A DNA stretch of 10,139 nt, taken from the NCBI GenBank assembly GCA_026770575.1, contig MU657469.1, positions 1 through 10,139 of the forward strand, written 5' to 3'. The stretch comes from Pelagophyceae sp. CCMP2097 (taxonomy: Eukaryota; Sar; Pelagophyceae). The notes beneath the pieces are model-generated. The model was not told the DNA's origin and ran no database searches. It worked only from the letters and a program-made list of their open reading frames with translations. This document shows positions 1 through 7,545 of the stretch, one piece after another. Made by a program: the position numbers and the translations under genes. How positions within the stretch are numbered: position 1 is the stretch's first letter; each line of letters opens with the position of its first letter.

Positions 1-365
1 CTCGAAGGCCGAAAAAGTCGGATTCAGGGTCCCTACTTCGGATTCTGGGGTACGATTTGACTTAATTTGCTAACGATTTCTTGACGGGGTTAGGGATTTC
101 TATCCTCGGTACTTTCATCTAAGGTTCAGGTTGTTTTTTGCGTTTGTGTGCCCCTCCCTTTGCTGGGTTATGTGTCTTCATGCGGGTTTTCAATTCTCCC
201 GTTTTCCCCATCTGTGCGTCTTCTTGTGTTTTTTTGGGTTTTGGGGTTTGGGTCTTATCGTCTTTTCGGGACCTTGTGGGTTTTTTAAATCCTGTCGTGT
301 TCGGGTTGTGTTCGTTTTGGGTTCATCTTCGGATTGTGTCATTTTCAAACCCGAACACAAAACGA
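1..365. other. Non-viral-looking left flank, probable host or foreign DNA
   Basis: This stretch differs in composition from everything after it: it is richer in G and C, and the + strand is strongly G/T-biased with long T runs and G runs, while the rest is AT-rich with A-rich coding strands. A reading frame starting at 138 is open through it and runs into the helicase frame, but the first 76 or so codons give a Cys/Phe/Val/Gly-rich peptide with no recognisable domain. I therefore treat that part of the frame as chance read-through. The abrupt change next to a virus gene lacking its N-terminus suggests an integration or rearrangement junction around 340-370. An assembly chimera is the alternative. 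I see no gene here. Confidence 0.6.
18..49. repeat. Short tandem duplication, 20-base period
   Basis: The 12-mer TCGGATTCAGGG at 18-29 recurs as TCGGATTCTGGG at 38-49, 11 of 12 bases identical and exactly 20 bases apart. A shorter echo, CTTCGGATT, appears again at 328-336. It lies wholly in the left flank and has no counterpart in the viral part. Confidence 0.5.
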
Positions 366-2150
366 ACTTTACTCGAACACATCAAACATTCCAATATATC
401 TTGTCCTCAATTAGAATATTATATAAATAATCGTGATGACATTCTCAAAAAATTCGAGAATAGAACCGTTGGAAAAATCGCTTATATTTGTTCAACAAAC
501 ACGGACAAAGTTACTCGAAAAACTGGTATGTCAGAGCATTTTAAAAATTACGATAAAGAAATGAAATCAATTCAAAAGGAACTTGTTAACATTGAAAAAT
601 ATAAAGGAATTCTCGAATTGGTATCGTTTGATAAAAAAGATACCAATTATAATGGTTGTGCTGTCAATCGAATTATTTGCCATTATGAGAATATTATTTT
701 GCAGCACATGATTCATGAAATAAATCGACTAGGTATTGAAATTGCAGTTCTTTGTTTTGATGGATTATTAATTTATGGCGATAAATATGAAGATAACCAA
801 TTATTGAGTGATGTTCAAAATTACGTTAATTTAATGATGCCGGACTTGAATATGAAGTTAGCATATAAAAAACATGACGATAAATTATTTGTACCAGATG
901 AATTTGACGAAAATACTCCTGTTTCAAACGAGCGAGAATTTGTTCAGTCCGACTTGGAAGCCACACAAAAATTATTTTCATTATATCCACATTGGAAATA
1001 CTGTCTTGGAAACTTATATGTGTTTGATAGCGGCACGTGGTCAACAGATGTTTCTATAATGAGGAAAATCATAAGCAGTTACAAAAATGTTTTGTGGAAA
1101 AGTGTTTTTGACAAAGAGACTGAAAAATACAAAGCATGCCCAGAAAAATCGTATGGCAATACTTCTGATTTGAAGAATAAAATTCTTATAGAAATGCCAT
1201 CACTCTGTACCGACAACGATTGGATAAAACGTACGGAAAATTCTTCGTTGGGTATGCTTTTGTTTAAAAACGGTTATCTCGATTTTAAGAATTGCCAATT
1301 TTATAAATATCCAGACCATCCATATAACCCAGACATCGTTTTTACGTATACAATGCCACATGATTACGAAGAAGAAACTGACGGGGGGATTTATCGCGCT
1401 TCAATTGAAAAACGATTATTTTACGACCCTTTGGGCAAAGAAGTTGGCGATTGGTTCATATATAATTTGAGCCGCGGTTTGGCTGGGGATGTTATGAAAA
1501 AATGCCTTTTTGCCTTGGGTTTCGGAAATACAGGGAAATCTACTCTTTCGCGTGCTTTATTGATGAGTCTTGGAGGCTACTGCGATAGTTTTAATGCAAA
1601 CAATTTACAATATAAACAGACTGGACAAGACATGGCACAGCAAAATCGATGGATTATGTTGAAAAAAAATATTATTATATCAAACGAAATAAATAGTATA
1701 TCTGCTTTGAACGGAAACGCGATAAAATCGTTATCCTCTGGGGGCGATGTATTGGAAGGGCGAGACCATAATAAAAGTGAAACGACTTTTAAAGTTGAAT
1801 TTTTGACTTTGATATGCGCCAATGATTTGCCAAAAATTAAACCATATGACGATGCTCTGGATAACCGAATAAGGGTAGTATCTTATACAAAAGAATATGT
1901 CGAAAATCCACAGAATGATATTCTTGAATTGAAAGCCGACCCAAGTATAAACGATGAAATCGATTCAGTTCAGTTTCAGAAAACATTTGTGCAATTATTA
2001 ATAAAAAAATATATGCATGGCAAGGACACTCGTGAGTTTGACGATGACCCGAAGGGAGTGGTCCAAGCAAAAGATGACTGGATTGGTGCAGACGTTACAG
2101 TTCTCGACAAATTCTTGGAGGATTTTGAAATTAAATCAAAATGTCAGTGA
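138..2150 (+). CDS. TVpol-like / superfamily 3 helicase replication protein, N-terminally truncated
   Basis: This replication protein would unwind and prime viral DNA in the host nucleus or a virus factory. Recognisable sequence starts near residue 77 (nt 366). Around residues 172-212 is a block resembling the palm of the transposon-virus polymerase (TVpol, PolA-related) found fused to SF3 helicases in virophages and PLVs: a conserved helix followed by VLCFDGLLI, with Asp208 in the metal-binding motif C position. A D5_N-like linker region follows. The SF3 ATPase has Walker A GFGNTGKST (461-469), Walker B-like IIISNE (about 512-517) and a sensor motif with CANDLPKI (about 558-565). Family members are usually 800-1000 residues, so most of the polymerase half is missing. 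Residues 1-76 are probably flank. The frame leaves the family pattern near nt 2125-2145 and stops at 2150, while the C-terminus continues in other frames. The helicase assignment is strong; the TVpol assignment is tentative. Confidence 0.85.
   Translation: MRLCAPPFAGLCVFMRVFNSPVFPICASSCVFLGFGVWVLSSFRDLVGFLNPVVFGLCSFWVHLRIVSFSNPNTKRTLLEHIKHSNISCPQLEYYINNRDDILKKFENRTVGKIAYICSTNTDKVTRKTGMSEHFKNYDKEMKSIQKELVNIEKYKGILELVSFDKKDTNYNGCAVNRIICHYENIILQHMIHEINRLGIEIAVLCFDGLLIYGDKYEDNQLLSDVQNYVNLMMPDLNMKLAYKKHDDKLFVPDEFDENTPVSNEREFVQSDLEATQKLFSLYPHWKYCLGNLYVFDSGTWSTDVSIMRKIISSYKNVLWKSVFDKETEKYKACPEKSYGNTSDLKNKILIEMPSLCTDNDWIKRTENSSLGMLLFKNGYLDFKNCQFYKYPDHPYNPDIVFTYTMPHDYEEETDGGIYRASIEKRLFYDPLGKEVGDWFIYNLSRGLAGDVMKKCLFALGFGNTGKSTLSRALLMSLGGYCDSFNANNLQYKQTGQDMAQQNRWIMLKKNIIISNEINSISALNGNAIKSLSSGGDVLEGRDHNKSETTFKVEFLTLICANDLPKIKPYDDALDNRIRVVSYTKEYVENPQNDILELKADPSINDEIDSVQFQKTFVQLLIKKYMHGKDTREFDDDPKGVVQAKDDWIGADVTVLDKFLEDFEIKSKCQ
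310..367. repeat. Imperfect inverted repeat (hairpin) at the flank/virus boundary
   Basis: GTTCGTTTTGGGTTC at 310-324 and GAACACAAAACGAAC at 353-367 are reverse complements at 14 of 15 positions, with a 28-base spacer. The right arm ends where the recognisable helicase-protein reading begins. It could be a relic of the insertion site, part of a terminal structure, or a chance hairpin in flank DNA. Confidence 0.55.
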
Positions 2151-2377
2151 TTTTGTTTCATCACAGGAAATTGATAATTGGTTGACCGAGAAAAAACTGG
2201 GAATCACGATGAGACGTTTCGGCATGGACATGAAGAAATTCGTTATAAAAAATAAGTAAATTTTTGTCAATAATATCCAAAAAAAAAATTTCTTAAAACA
2301 TACATGTGTGGACTGGTTTGAAATTCGTTCAATCAATCCCCAACGAATACATTGCAGACCCATCCGATGATATGTAA
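2122..2377 (+). pseudogene. Displaced C-terminal tail of the SF3 helicase protein
   Basis: Immediately after the helicase frame breaks, the +1 frame carries a D5-type C-terminal winged-helix-like stretch (SSQEIDNW, then an RRFGMDMKKF segment) as far as a TAA at 2257-2259. A further piece in yet another frame, containing VWTGLKF and ending in TAA at 2375-2377, matches how such helicases normally finish. The tail is therefore spread over at least two more frames with at least two frameshifts and an in-frame stop. The poly-A tract near 2280-2290 is a likely indel site. The continuity of family-like sequence is my reading by eye. There is no start codon that makes this a separate gene. Confidence 0.65.
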
Positions 2378-2447
2378 TTTTATATATTACTTAAAATGAT
2401 GGAACGCGAACATGATATAAGAATAAATATATATTGTTTGATATAGA
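2378..2447 (+). promoter_or_regulatory. AT-rich intergenic region before the recombinase
   Basis: This 70-base gap between the end of the helicase remnant and the ATG at 2448 is very AT-rich, with TATATATTAC and ATAAATATATAT stretches. It is the only place for the recombinase promoter on the + strand. No specific factor site is recognised. Confidence 0.35.
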
Positions 2448-3577
2448 ATGTCGACTAATTTTAAATTACAATTTGAATATGCTAAAATATATAATTCAAG
2501 GCAAAAATCAATTATCCTTCAATTGAATCGTCTTCTGGCTGGCGATTCAGATGAAAACAGAGTCAAAGAAAAAACGATTTTAGACAATGGGTTAGAGTAC
2601 TTGCTCGAATATGCAGAAATACAGAATATAGTCCGTAAAACTGTTGGACGTATTAACAAAGATAAGAAGCAAAAAGTCGGACATGTCAAAAACAATTTTG
2701 AAAAAAAGACCTCATTATGTTTGCAGAGTCATATTATGAAAACATAAATACTAAAAAAAGTTATTTAAATTGTCTTGTAGACAAAGAGGGTCGTCAGTCT
2801 AACATTAAAAATTTGAAAGGAAGTGAACAAAATCAAGATTTTTTTAAGAACATTGAAAATAAAAACAGTCTCAAATTGTTTATCTCGGTATTGTCTTAAT
2901 GTTTACAAGAAAAATAACTATTAGACGATTATCAAGATTTAGTAAAACTAATTCAGAACACTTTTATTGAATTAAATGAAAATGAAATTATCAATCAAAT
3001 TAATAAAAGTCAGGAGAAATTAGTCATTCACTTAGAAGAATTACTACAAATGAAAAATATTTTAGTAGAGTCGGCTCTTAAATTAGAACCAATCTCTGAT
3101 TTTAGAATGTCTCCTTATGAAGTTCTCGATGCCGCCATTTTAGTGACGTTCTATTCGACTTTGGGCTTTAGAGATGACCTTCCAAAAATAATTATCAATC
3201 CGTCTACATTTGATGACACAATGAATTATTACAGTACAGATACTGATACTTTGTTTATTCAGACACACAAAACAAGCAAAAAATATGGAGCAATTATTTT
3301 TAATGTAATCGATGAAAAATTTAAAAGCTTGATTCAAATGTTATTGCTGTACAAACCACGTATGTATCTATTTGACTCGGGTAAGTCATTCAGACTAAAC
3401 CAACATGTTACGAAGGTCATGAAAAAATGTTTTCATAAACATATAACTGTTGACGACATACGAAAAGCACATGTAAGTGCGGCTGTAAATAATTGCCTGG
3501 ATTTTCAAAAAGACCTTGCTTCTAAAATGAAGCACTCGGTATCAACATCGCAAATATTTTATAGACGGAATGATTAA
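2448..3577 (+). pseudogene. Tyrosine recombinase (integrase), broken
   Basis: The C-terminal catalytic part is clear in the frame open from 2918 to 3577. Counting from the internal Met at 3050, it has the first Arg in GFRDD (R41), the beta-hairpin Lys in HKTSKKYG (K74), the second Arg in DIRKAH (R138), a His in KHS (H162) and the nucleophile Tyr in FYRR (Y171). This is the Arg/Lys/Arg/His/Tyr set of the family, though the usual His three residues before the second Arg is Asp. The upstream 2448-2707 frame and the 2709-2896 frame probably encode the N-terminal DNA-binding arm. The reading changes by -1 in the A run at 2701-2707, then meets TAA at 2897-2899 and TAA at 2915-2917 without a frame change. 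A recombinase would integrate the element into host DNA. About 376 codons in all, a normal length. As written, no full enzyme can be made. Confidence 0.82.
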
Positions 3578-3624
3578 ACAAAGTAAAAAAATACCGTCTT
3601 AAAATTAAAATTACCGTGTAAAAT

Positions 3625-3858
3625 TTAATCGAAATAAAGAGTGTGTAATTTTTTCTCAATCGAAAAATCATTTTTCTTCTCAACGATAATTTTTTCTTTT
3701 GATATTCTAACTAATAGTTGAATAATATCATCTGAAAATTTGTCAAATCTTTTCTTAAAATATTCATAGTCATAAAATTCTGTGCTCAAAAACTTCGTCA
3801 TGTCCATTGTATTAGTGGTTTCAGCTGGCATAAATTTGTCATCAATGGATTTGTTCAT
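3625..3858 (-). CDS. Small acidic/charged hypothetical protein
   Basis: A 77-residue frame starting at ATG 3858. A longer frame to 3894 would need a GTG start and would cover the start of the divergent gene. The protein is rich in Asp, Glu, Lys and Phe, with an aromatic cluster FYDYEYFKKRF and a Leu/Ile-rich helix-like stretch followed by a Lys-rich C-terminus. I do not recognise a family. It converges with the recombinase (47-base gap) and diverges from the 3888 gene across 29 bases. That tight placement, with few alternatives on either strand, is the main support that it is real. There is no signal peptide or membrane segment. Confidence 0.5.
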   Translation of the reverse strand: MNKSIDDKFMPAETTNTMDMTKFLSTEFYDYEYFKKRFDKFSDDIIQLLVRISKEKIIVEKKNDFSIEKKLHTLYFD

Positions 3859-3887
3859 ATCTTTAAAATTAAAATAAATTAAACAAT
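3859..3887. promoter_or_regulatory. Compact divergent promoter region
   Basis: Only 29 bases, almost all A and T, separate the ATG of the minus gene (3858) from the ATG of the plus gene (3888). Any promoters for the two must overlap here or lie within the opposing genes. No named motif is seen. Confidence 0.3.
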
Positions 3888-4261
3888 ATGGCACAGATTG
3901 AAAAAACGAAATTGTCTTAAAAAAAATAAAAAAGACAATTGTTGAAGAAGTCCCTGACGAAGTCCCTGATGAGACACCTGATGAGATGATTGCTGATGAA
4001 AATAAGCCACATGTTCGAAAACGACGAACTAATGCTCAGATTGCTTCTGATAATAGGCTTAAAGAAGCAACAAAGGAACGACTTCGATTAAAAAAGGAAC
4101 AACTGATAGTTATGAAAAAACAGGATTCGGATAAGCAGGTTTTAGAAATAGTTGAGAAATTAAAAAGACCAACATTGATTCGACAAAAAGTTTACAAATC
4201 TGATTCATCTGATTCTGATTCCGAACAATATCCGCATCAAATTCCTTTCAGGTTTGTTTAA
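3888..4261 (+). pseudogene. Charged low-complexity protein with PDE repeats, early frameshift
   Basis: From ATG 3888 the frame runs only ten codons before TAA (3918-3920). The -1 frame is open from 3902 to TAA 4259-4261 and carries the recognisable protein, so a frame change in the A run at 3901-3906 is likely. If instead the gene starts at ATG 3986, it is an intact 91-residue protein. Order of parts: an acidic block with three PDE tetrapeptide repeats (3950-3985), a basic RKRRTNAQIA segment followed by a Lys/Arg/Glu-rich helix, then a Ser/Asp run (SDSSDSDSE), ending PFRFV. Similar small charged proteins are common in PLVs and adintovirus-like elements, but I cannot assign a role; nucleic acid or capsid binding is a guess. 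It ends 4 bases from the convergent basic-protein gene. Confidence 0.6.
3950..3985 (+). repeat. Three 12-base tandem repeats encoding VPDE/VPDE/TPDE
   Basis: Units at 3950-3961, 3962-3973 and 3974-3985 each encode a Val/Thr-Pro-Asp-Glu tetrapeptide. They sit just before the in-frame ATG at 3986 and are in frame with the downstream protein, evidence that translation normally began upstream of 3986. Confidence 0.7.
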
Positions 4262-4265
4262 TCAT

Positions 4266-4793
4266 TTAATCCATATCGAAAAGCATATCTTTTTTTACTG
4301 GTCCTCTTCGTTTTGTTCGTTTTACTTCACTTTTATCGGGTTGGGGCATTTTCATCAAATCATTCGCCATTGGATTATAGAATGGTCCAGGCTCGTTTAA
4401 TTCGACATATGGTGAATCATCAAAAATATTCTGGCGAGGCGTCTGAAAAGCAGGCGCGGGCGTCTGAAAAGCAGGCCCAGGCGTCTCAAAAATAGGCGCA
4501 GGTTTCCTGATAGAAGGAATATTTGTTGGCATCTTAATAGCAGGCTTCTCATTATTAGCAATAGAAGGTTTCTGATTAGGATGATATTTATTCACAAAAA
4601 TCTGTTTATGAGTTGTTAATTTTTCATTTAATTTGGTCGGTTTATTGTGAATGACATGATGAATTATTTGAGTTTTACTGATTTTCGGAAAATTGGTTGG
4701 TTGCTTTATTTTGATATTAACTTTCCTAGGTTTATATTTTAAGTTTTTTGTAGTTTTTGGAGTCTTTTTTTTCTTAACAAACGTCTTCTCCAT
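4266..4793 (-). CDS. Basic, proline-rich protein with PAPAFQT heptad repeats
   Basis: An intact 175-residue frame from ATG 4793. The N-terminal two thirds are Lys-rich (KKKKTPKTTK near the start) and mostly disordered-looking. Residues about 97-117 carry three copies of a seven-residue Pro/Ala/Phe/Thr unit. An acidic/aromatic patch follows, then a basic RTKRRGPVKK cluster and an acidic end (DMLFDMD). There is no membrane segment or known enzyme motif. It overlaps the packaging ATPase end by 20 bases and so is probably cotranslated with, or transcribed behind, the ATPase. The charge pattern would suit a DNA-condensing core protein or a capsid-lining protein. That role is inferred from composition and position only. 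Confidence 0.7.
   Translation of the reverse strand: MEKTFVKKKKTPKTTKNLKYKPRKVNIKIKQPTNFPKISKTQIIHHVIHNKPTKLNEKLTTHKQIFVNKYHPNQKPSIANNEKPAIKMPTNIPSIRKPAPIFETPGPAFQTPAPAFQTPRQNIFDDSPYVELNEPGPFYNPMANDLMKMPQPDKSEVKRTKRRGPVKKDMLFDMD
4440..4502 (-). repeat. Three 21-base tandem repeats inside the basic-protein gene
   Basis: Units at 4440-4460, 4461-4481 and 4482-4502 (+ strand CGTCTGAAAAGCAGG...) are nearly identical; the third is the most diverged. Because 21 is a multiple of three, copy number can change without breaking the frame. They encode the Pro-x-Pro-Ala-Phe-Gln-Thr heptads. Confidence 0.85.
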
Positions 4794-5565
4794 TAGATAA
4801 GTTGACTATTTTAATTTGATATAAGTTTCTAAAATATTGTCCTGGAGTCTCATATAAAGTAATAAGGAGAAAGTCTCCTTTTTTTTGATAAACAAAGTAA
4901 TTCAATTGGTTGAACTCATTGTTACTTAAATAACTTAAAAATTCCTGATGCAAAATTTCGCTGCGTCGTGAATTAATCGGTTTGAAAACAATTAAAACAC
5001 TCAAATTTTCACGAAAACATGGACGGAGAAAATACACATCTTGGACTAAAAAAATAAGTGTGGCTTTCAGATGACGTCGAGCAATAACTAATTGGACCAA
5101 TCTTTTCAAAAGCATTTGGTTCCTTAATTTTGAACCAATGTCATCTAAAACGATTAAAGTATCGAGGCCTTCTCTCGAAGTTTCCTCCAAACTGGTTAAG
5201 GTGTAATCTAAAAATTCGTTTGTAAAATCTGTAAATTTTTGTGAGTCTGGCAAACTTTCAAAAGGATTTTTGACCATTGATTTAAGCGTGGATGAGGGGA
5301 TACATGTAATAATTTTATCAAAAACTCTATGATAAATTTTATATTTTTTGCTTTGTAATAATGAGATAAGAGCGCTCGTTTTTCCGCTGCCCGCTGCACC
5401 AGTATACACAATGACAGACGAGGAACTCGGGAAAGGCGTGGATTTTATATAATCTGCTTTTTTATTCGAATTAGTCGATTTGTCATAATATGTAAAATCG
5501 CTATCGACATGTTGTTTTATGACTTCGACGCCGAGGCTTTCATTATTTATCTCTGTTATTTTCAT
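4774..5565 (-). CDS. Genome-packaging ATPase, A32/FtsK-HerA type
   Basis: An intact 263-residue protein, the usual size for PLV, virophage and polinton packaging ATPases. It would use ATP to drive the genome into preformed capsids. Walker A is GAAGSGKT at residues 56-63, Walker B is LIVLDD at 137-142, and the RRHLKATLIFLVQD block at 163-176 matches the conserved Arg-His and sensor Gln region of this family. No membrane segment is seen. Start is ATG 5565, 23 bases inside the upstream small ORF; the 3' end overlaps the basic-protein gene by 20 bases. This tail-to-head overlap on both sides supports the start chosen and coordinated expression with the capsid genes. No frame damage is visible, in contrast to most neighbours. 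Confidence 0.92.
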   Translation of the reverse strand: MKITEINNESLGVEVIKQHVDSDFTYYDKSTNSNKKADYIKSTPFPSSSSVIVYTGAAGSGKTSALISLLQSKKYKIYHRVFDKIITCIPSSTLKSMVKNPFESLPDSQKFTDFTNEFLDYTLTSLEETSREGLDTLIVLDDIGSKLRNQMLLKRLVQLVIARRHLKATLIFLVQDVYFLRPCFRENLSVLIVFKPINSRRSEILHQEFLSYLSNNEFNQLNYFVYQKKGDFLLITLYETPGQYFRNLYQIKIVNLSNGEDVC

Positions 5566-5749
5566 TATTTAATGTTTTTTTTAATTGTATAATTTTAAAA
5601 ATACTTTGTTTTTTATTATTTTTTGAAAACTTGTTATAGTTAAAATAATTGTCAGAAAACTTCATTAATTGTCGTATACTATCAAATAATAAAAAACCAA
5701 TCAATTCATAATGCTTTACATCATTGATAATTAAAAGTACAATTTTCAT
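5543..5749 (-). CDS. Small hypothetical ORF between MCP and ATPase
   Basis: A 68-residue frame from ATG 5749, which lies 18 bases after the MCP stop and overlaps the ATPase start by 23 bases. The first half is hydrophobic and aromatic (IVLLIINDV, LIGFLLFD) and the second half is Asn/Lys-rich, possibly just AT-rich composition. I recognise no family. Its perfect fit in the gap favours a real gene. It could also be the remnant of a larger protein, since this position often holds a protease or minor protein in related elements, but no catalytic motif is visible. Moderate to low confidence that it makes a functional product. Confidence 0.45.
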   Translation of the reverse strand: MKIVLLIINDVKHYELIGFLLFDSIRQLMKFSDNYFNYNKFSKNNKKQSIFKIIQLKKTLNNENNRDK

Positions 5750-5767
5750 TTTTTATTAGAAATATAA

Positions 5768-7042
5768 TTAAATTGAAATCTCGAAATTGCGTGAGCCATC
5801 AATCATGTTGGCAGAAATCATGGCATCATAAGTCATGAAGACTTGCAATTTATAGGGAACTTGTGTCGCGGTTATAAATTCAAGTTGTAACTGTGTAACG
5901 GTTGAAGACAGGTCCATACCACTACGGATTGATTCAGAACGATTTGCTTCACTGTCCAAATCGAAACTCATAATATACCCCGCGTCGGAGTATCGAGGCG
6001 AATTATCGAGGCCTGGAATACTTAGGTCTGACAGGCAATGTTGTGTCAACCTGGAATGAGTTTTCTGTACGGCTGGGTCACAATCGATACCGCCTGACAA
6101 TAAAATCTGTTGACCATCAATAAATAGAATAACAATTTTAAGATTAGCTCGTACATAATCGAATTTGGCAGTCCCTGGTGTTGGAACTGTTGATAATGAA
6201 AAATATATGGCATTTGCCGATGAATACGATCACCCGATATTAAATGTGCTTATGTTTGTCAATGCAGGAATTGAAGACTGATAAAATCCTGTATTATTCG
6301 ACAGAAATTTAAAAACACCATCATGGGACATCATAAGACCGTCCGGATTTTGTGAATGAGCCTGAGCAGCGACGTTGGCATTCGTCTCGTTGGTCCCTTT
6401 CGCTGCTATTGAATCCTGCATATCGAAACGAGGGGCACTTGTACCCAAATTTTTGTTTAGGACATCGCCATTTGTTTGGACGTATTCCTGATTCGAGGTT
6501 ATATCGCCAAGGGCTATATCGATTTGAAGTGAGTCGGATGTTCCCAGTGTGATATACTTGTTATTCGCAAACATTGACGAATCAAGATGTGACAACGGGT
6601 CGGTGAATGTGACAGATTCACCGGCGTCCATAAATCGACCACTTAAATGGTCAAACATACCATGCACAACCGCACCGTCTTTTAACATGTACTCTTTTGG
6701 GACTTGCAATTTGGTAAACATGGTTCTATAATTGGCGTAGTTTGATATAGAAGACAACACATTACCCTGTTGTCTCAATGTCACTTCACTGAAAAATGCT
6801 GCAGCCCCGGCAACAGAACTAATCTGTGCCGCCACCGACGATTTGACTGTAAATTTAATGTAAGAATTTGCCGGGTCGAAATATGCTCCGCTTCGGTTGC
6901 TTGGGAGTTAAAAACGAACTCGTTCACCCGCACGAGCCGAAGAGCCACTGATGGGAGTGATTCGAGAATAAACTAGTCTTACGGGCGCACTACGAGGCTT
7001 ATTTTCTGATTGGAAACGTTGTGATATTACTGTGTCTTTCAT
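5768..7042 (-). pseudogene. Major capsid protein, double jelly-roll type, with two in-frame stops
   Basis: One frame of 425 codons runs from ATG 7042 to TAA 5768-5770 and is interrupted only by TAA at 6910-6908 (codon 45) and TGA at 6232-6230 (codon 271). There is no frameshift. The segment after the first stop has SGAYFDPANSYIKF, the N-terminal strand pattern typical of PLV/adintovirus-type hexon proteins. The C-terminal third has an RSESIRSGMDLSS block, then a hydrophobic strand pair around VFMTYDAM, as expected for the second jelly roll. Size fits the family (about 400-600 residues). The product would form the pseudohexameric capsomers. It sits between the penton candidate and the ATPase, the normal morphogenesis neighbourhood. 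As written, only short pieces could be translated. Family assignment is by pattern, without alignment. Confidence 0.8.
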
Positions 7043-7087
7043 TATTACATATAAGATTTTATTATTTATAATATTTTTTTTAAATTT
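7043..7087 (-). promoter_or_regulatory. AT-rich leader upstream of the MCP
   Basis: The 45-base gap between the penton-candidate stop and the MCP ATG is nearly all A/T and carries TGTAATAAT (minus strand, 7049-7041), overlapping the first base pairs of the ATG. The same nine bases stand just before the 7914 gene. It is the largest gap in the minus-strand capsid run and a likely place for an MCP promoter. Confidence 0.35.
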
Positions 7088-7540
7088 TTATAATTCTGTT
7101 TCGTAATTGATTTGTAATATTATCTGACAATCGTGGTCAGGTATTTTATTGGTAAAAAAAATTAGTTTAAACCGAATAATTCTTGGTAATTCACTAATAA
7201 CATAGGTAGGCGAATTCCCATTATAACAACTTAATTTATCAATCTGAATTAATTGAGTCAGGATTATATCTCGTGATCCACTCAATGATTTAAAATTTTG
7301 ACAATTTAAAGAATCGCATGATAAGGTGTTATAAACTTCACCAGAAACAATTGGTCCAGTGGTATTTTGAATTTATTGGATAATCATAGAATGCAATTTA
7401 ATTGTTATTTTTGTATTATTTGGAGTTCGTCTCAGGGATTGAAAACAATCAGTTGATAAATTAAATTCGAATATGTTTGTTGAAGGAGACCCTCCCCCTG
7501 AGCGCAAATCAAAACTTATGTAGTCTGTTTTTTTCTCCAT
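7088..7540 (-). pseudogene. Penton / minor capsid protein candidate, one in-frame stop
   Basis: One frame of 151 codons from ATG 7540 to TAA 7090-7088, broken only by TAA at 7375-7373 (codon 56). Size and alternating hydrophobic pattern suggest a beta-rich protein: strands around NIFEFNLS, TKITIKLH, RIIRFKLIFF and CQIILQINYE. That fits a single jelly roll, and its place immediately upstream of the MCP is where the penton (minor capsid) gene is usually found in PLVs and polintons. It begins 5 bases after the stop of the pVI-like gene. I see no diagnostic motif, so 'penton' is inference from position, length and strand pattern. A shorter translation starting at the TTG at 7285 would lack the N-terminal third. 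Confidence 0.55.
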
Positions 7541-7545
7541 ATATA

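Noticed and set aside
231..280. GGG/GGGG runs resembling telomere repeats or a G-quadruplex
   Set aside because: Only three runs are close together and the units are irregular; a fourth run is 15 bases away. No repeated telomeric unit.
131..430. 99-codon + strand frame overlapping the start of the helicase frame
   Set aside because: Cys/Phe-rich translation of T/G-rich flank DNA with no domain; ends inside the helicase coding region in the wrong frame.
3563..3599. AGACGG / CCGTCT inverted repeat at the recombinase end as a terminator
   Set aside because: Six-base stem with a 25-base loop, weak and easily due to chance; no such terminator is expected in a eukaryotic virus.
6352..6976. Several 60-68 codon + strand ORFs opposite the capsid gene
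   Set aside because: Antisense shadows; the minus frame carries the recognisable capsid pattern.
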